DNA from: Bathynomus jamesi
Taxonomy: Eukaryota; Arthropoda; Malacostraca; Isopoda; Cirolanidae
Assembly: GCA_023014485.1 (NCBI GenBank)
Contig: JAJOZX010006149.1
Span: 1 to 64,000 of the forward strand
Direction of reading: 5' to 3'
DNA: 64,000 nucleotides
The notes beneath the pieces were generated by a model. That model ran no database searches. It saw nothing but the letters and a program-made list of their open reading frames with translations, and was not told the origin of the DNA. Below are positions 63,718 to 64,000 of the stretch, one piece after another. Positions within the stretch are counted from its first letter, which is position 1. Every line of letters starts with the position of its first letter. Both the position numbers and the translations under genes were made by a program.

Positions 63718-63807
<90 letters not shown>
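63718..63807. repeat. (TA)n(GA)n microsatellite
   Basis: Compound tract of about 90 bases. Confidence 0.95.
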
Positions 63808-63809
<2 letters not shown>

Positions 63810-63974
63810 TTTAAACTGTTAGAAGACGTTCATGAATGTTTTATAGTTTACTCTCTCTGTGTTTCCTTGCAAATTTTCAATATAAAGATTGTAAATCCTG
63901 CCAAAAGTTAGCTCTGGATGGAAATATTGCCGTTCACTTTTTGAATAATGTGACTTGTACTTAGAAAACTTTTG

Positions 63975-64000
63975 GAGAGAGAGAGAGAGAGAGAGAGAGA
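63975..64000. repeat. (GA)n microsatellite at window end
   Basis: GA dinucleotide run continuing to the window edge. Confidence 0.95.

Noticed and set aside
1..64000. Host protein-coding exons
   Set aside because: Every convincing protein-like segment could be assigned to a mobile or multicopy family; no split gene with plausible splice sites was recognised, although short exons could be missed by eye.

Overview
The window is arthropod-type eukaryotic DNA with no host gene that I can recognise. It is an accessory, transposon-packed region: AT-rich, with more than fifty microsatellite tracts (mostly (TA)n) and many layers of nested, decayed mobile elements. The arthropod assignment rests on TTAGG-type telomeric repeats (six uninterrupted units at 35968-35997), an arthropod-style TCAGT initiator at 45419, and the element families present: Tc1/mariner, CR1-like and Jockey-like LINEs, Penelope-like repeats and tRNA-headed SINEs. 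Density of microsatellites suggests a crustacean or another large-genome arthropod; that last step is a guess.

Layout. 1-5.8 kb: a LINE tail, a perfect 144-bp palindrome, a hAT-type MITE with its 8-bp target duplication, and a Jockey-like LINE (minus strand) carrying a 617-bp tandem duplication. 6-9 kb: two decayed mariner-group elements, a Penelope-like repeat with a hammerhead-ribozyme core, and a SINE. 9.2-10.2 kb: a tRNA-headed SINE expanded into a 267-bp tandem array with a head-to-head palindrome at its start. 11.0-14.25 kb: a gene of an uncharacterised transposase-like family between matching inverted termini. 14.6-20 kb: twin MITEs, a dimeric SINE inside a mariner-group remnant, and a LINE split by a Mutator-like element. 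21.8-28.2 kb: a second transposase-like gene, then three LINE copies, one with a CCCH zinc-finger ORF1. 29-37 kb: Penelope-like repeats, a 5S rRNA-derived SINE, an endonuclease-bearing LINE and MITEs. 37.5-42.6 kb: a Tc1 remnant, a nearly intact mariner-group element, and a second 5S-derived SINE. 45.3-47.4 kb: a compact promoter (CRE, four-unit heat-shock element, TATA, initiator) in front of a multicopy gene, here broken. 49-54.4 kb: fold-back repeats and another LINE containing a retroposon. 55.2-61.7 kb: a hAT element with a decayed transposase, containing another AT-rich element, a mariner-group element and fold-back repeats. 62-64 kb: a SINE, a LINE tail and remains of another multicopy gene.

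How parts relate. Non-autonomous elements borrow from the autonomous ones: a retroposon at 53380-53767 shares its 3' tail with the LINE at 33828-35700. Mariner-group elements repeatedly sit at the edge of (TA)n tracts, fitting their TA target. LINE 3' ends repeatedly abut (TA)n or (CA)n tracts. Every coding region seen carries stops or frameshifts, so nothing here is clearly active; the mariner-group element at 38870-40237 is the least damaged. All calls come from reading the sequence; no database search was possible.
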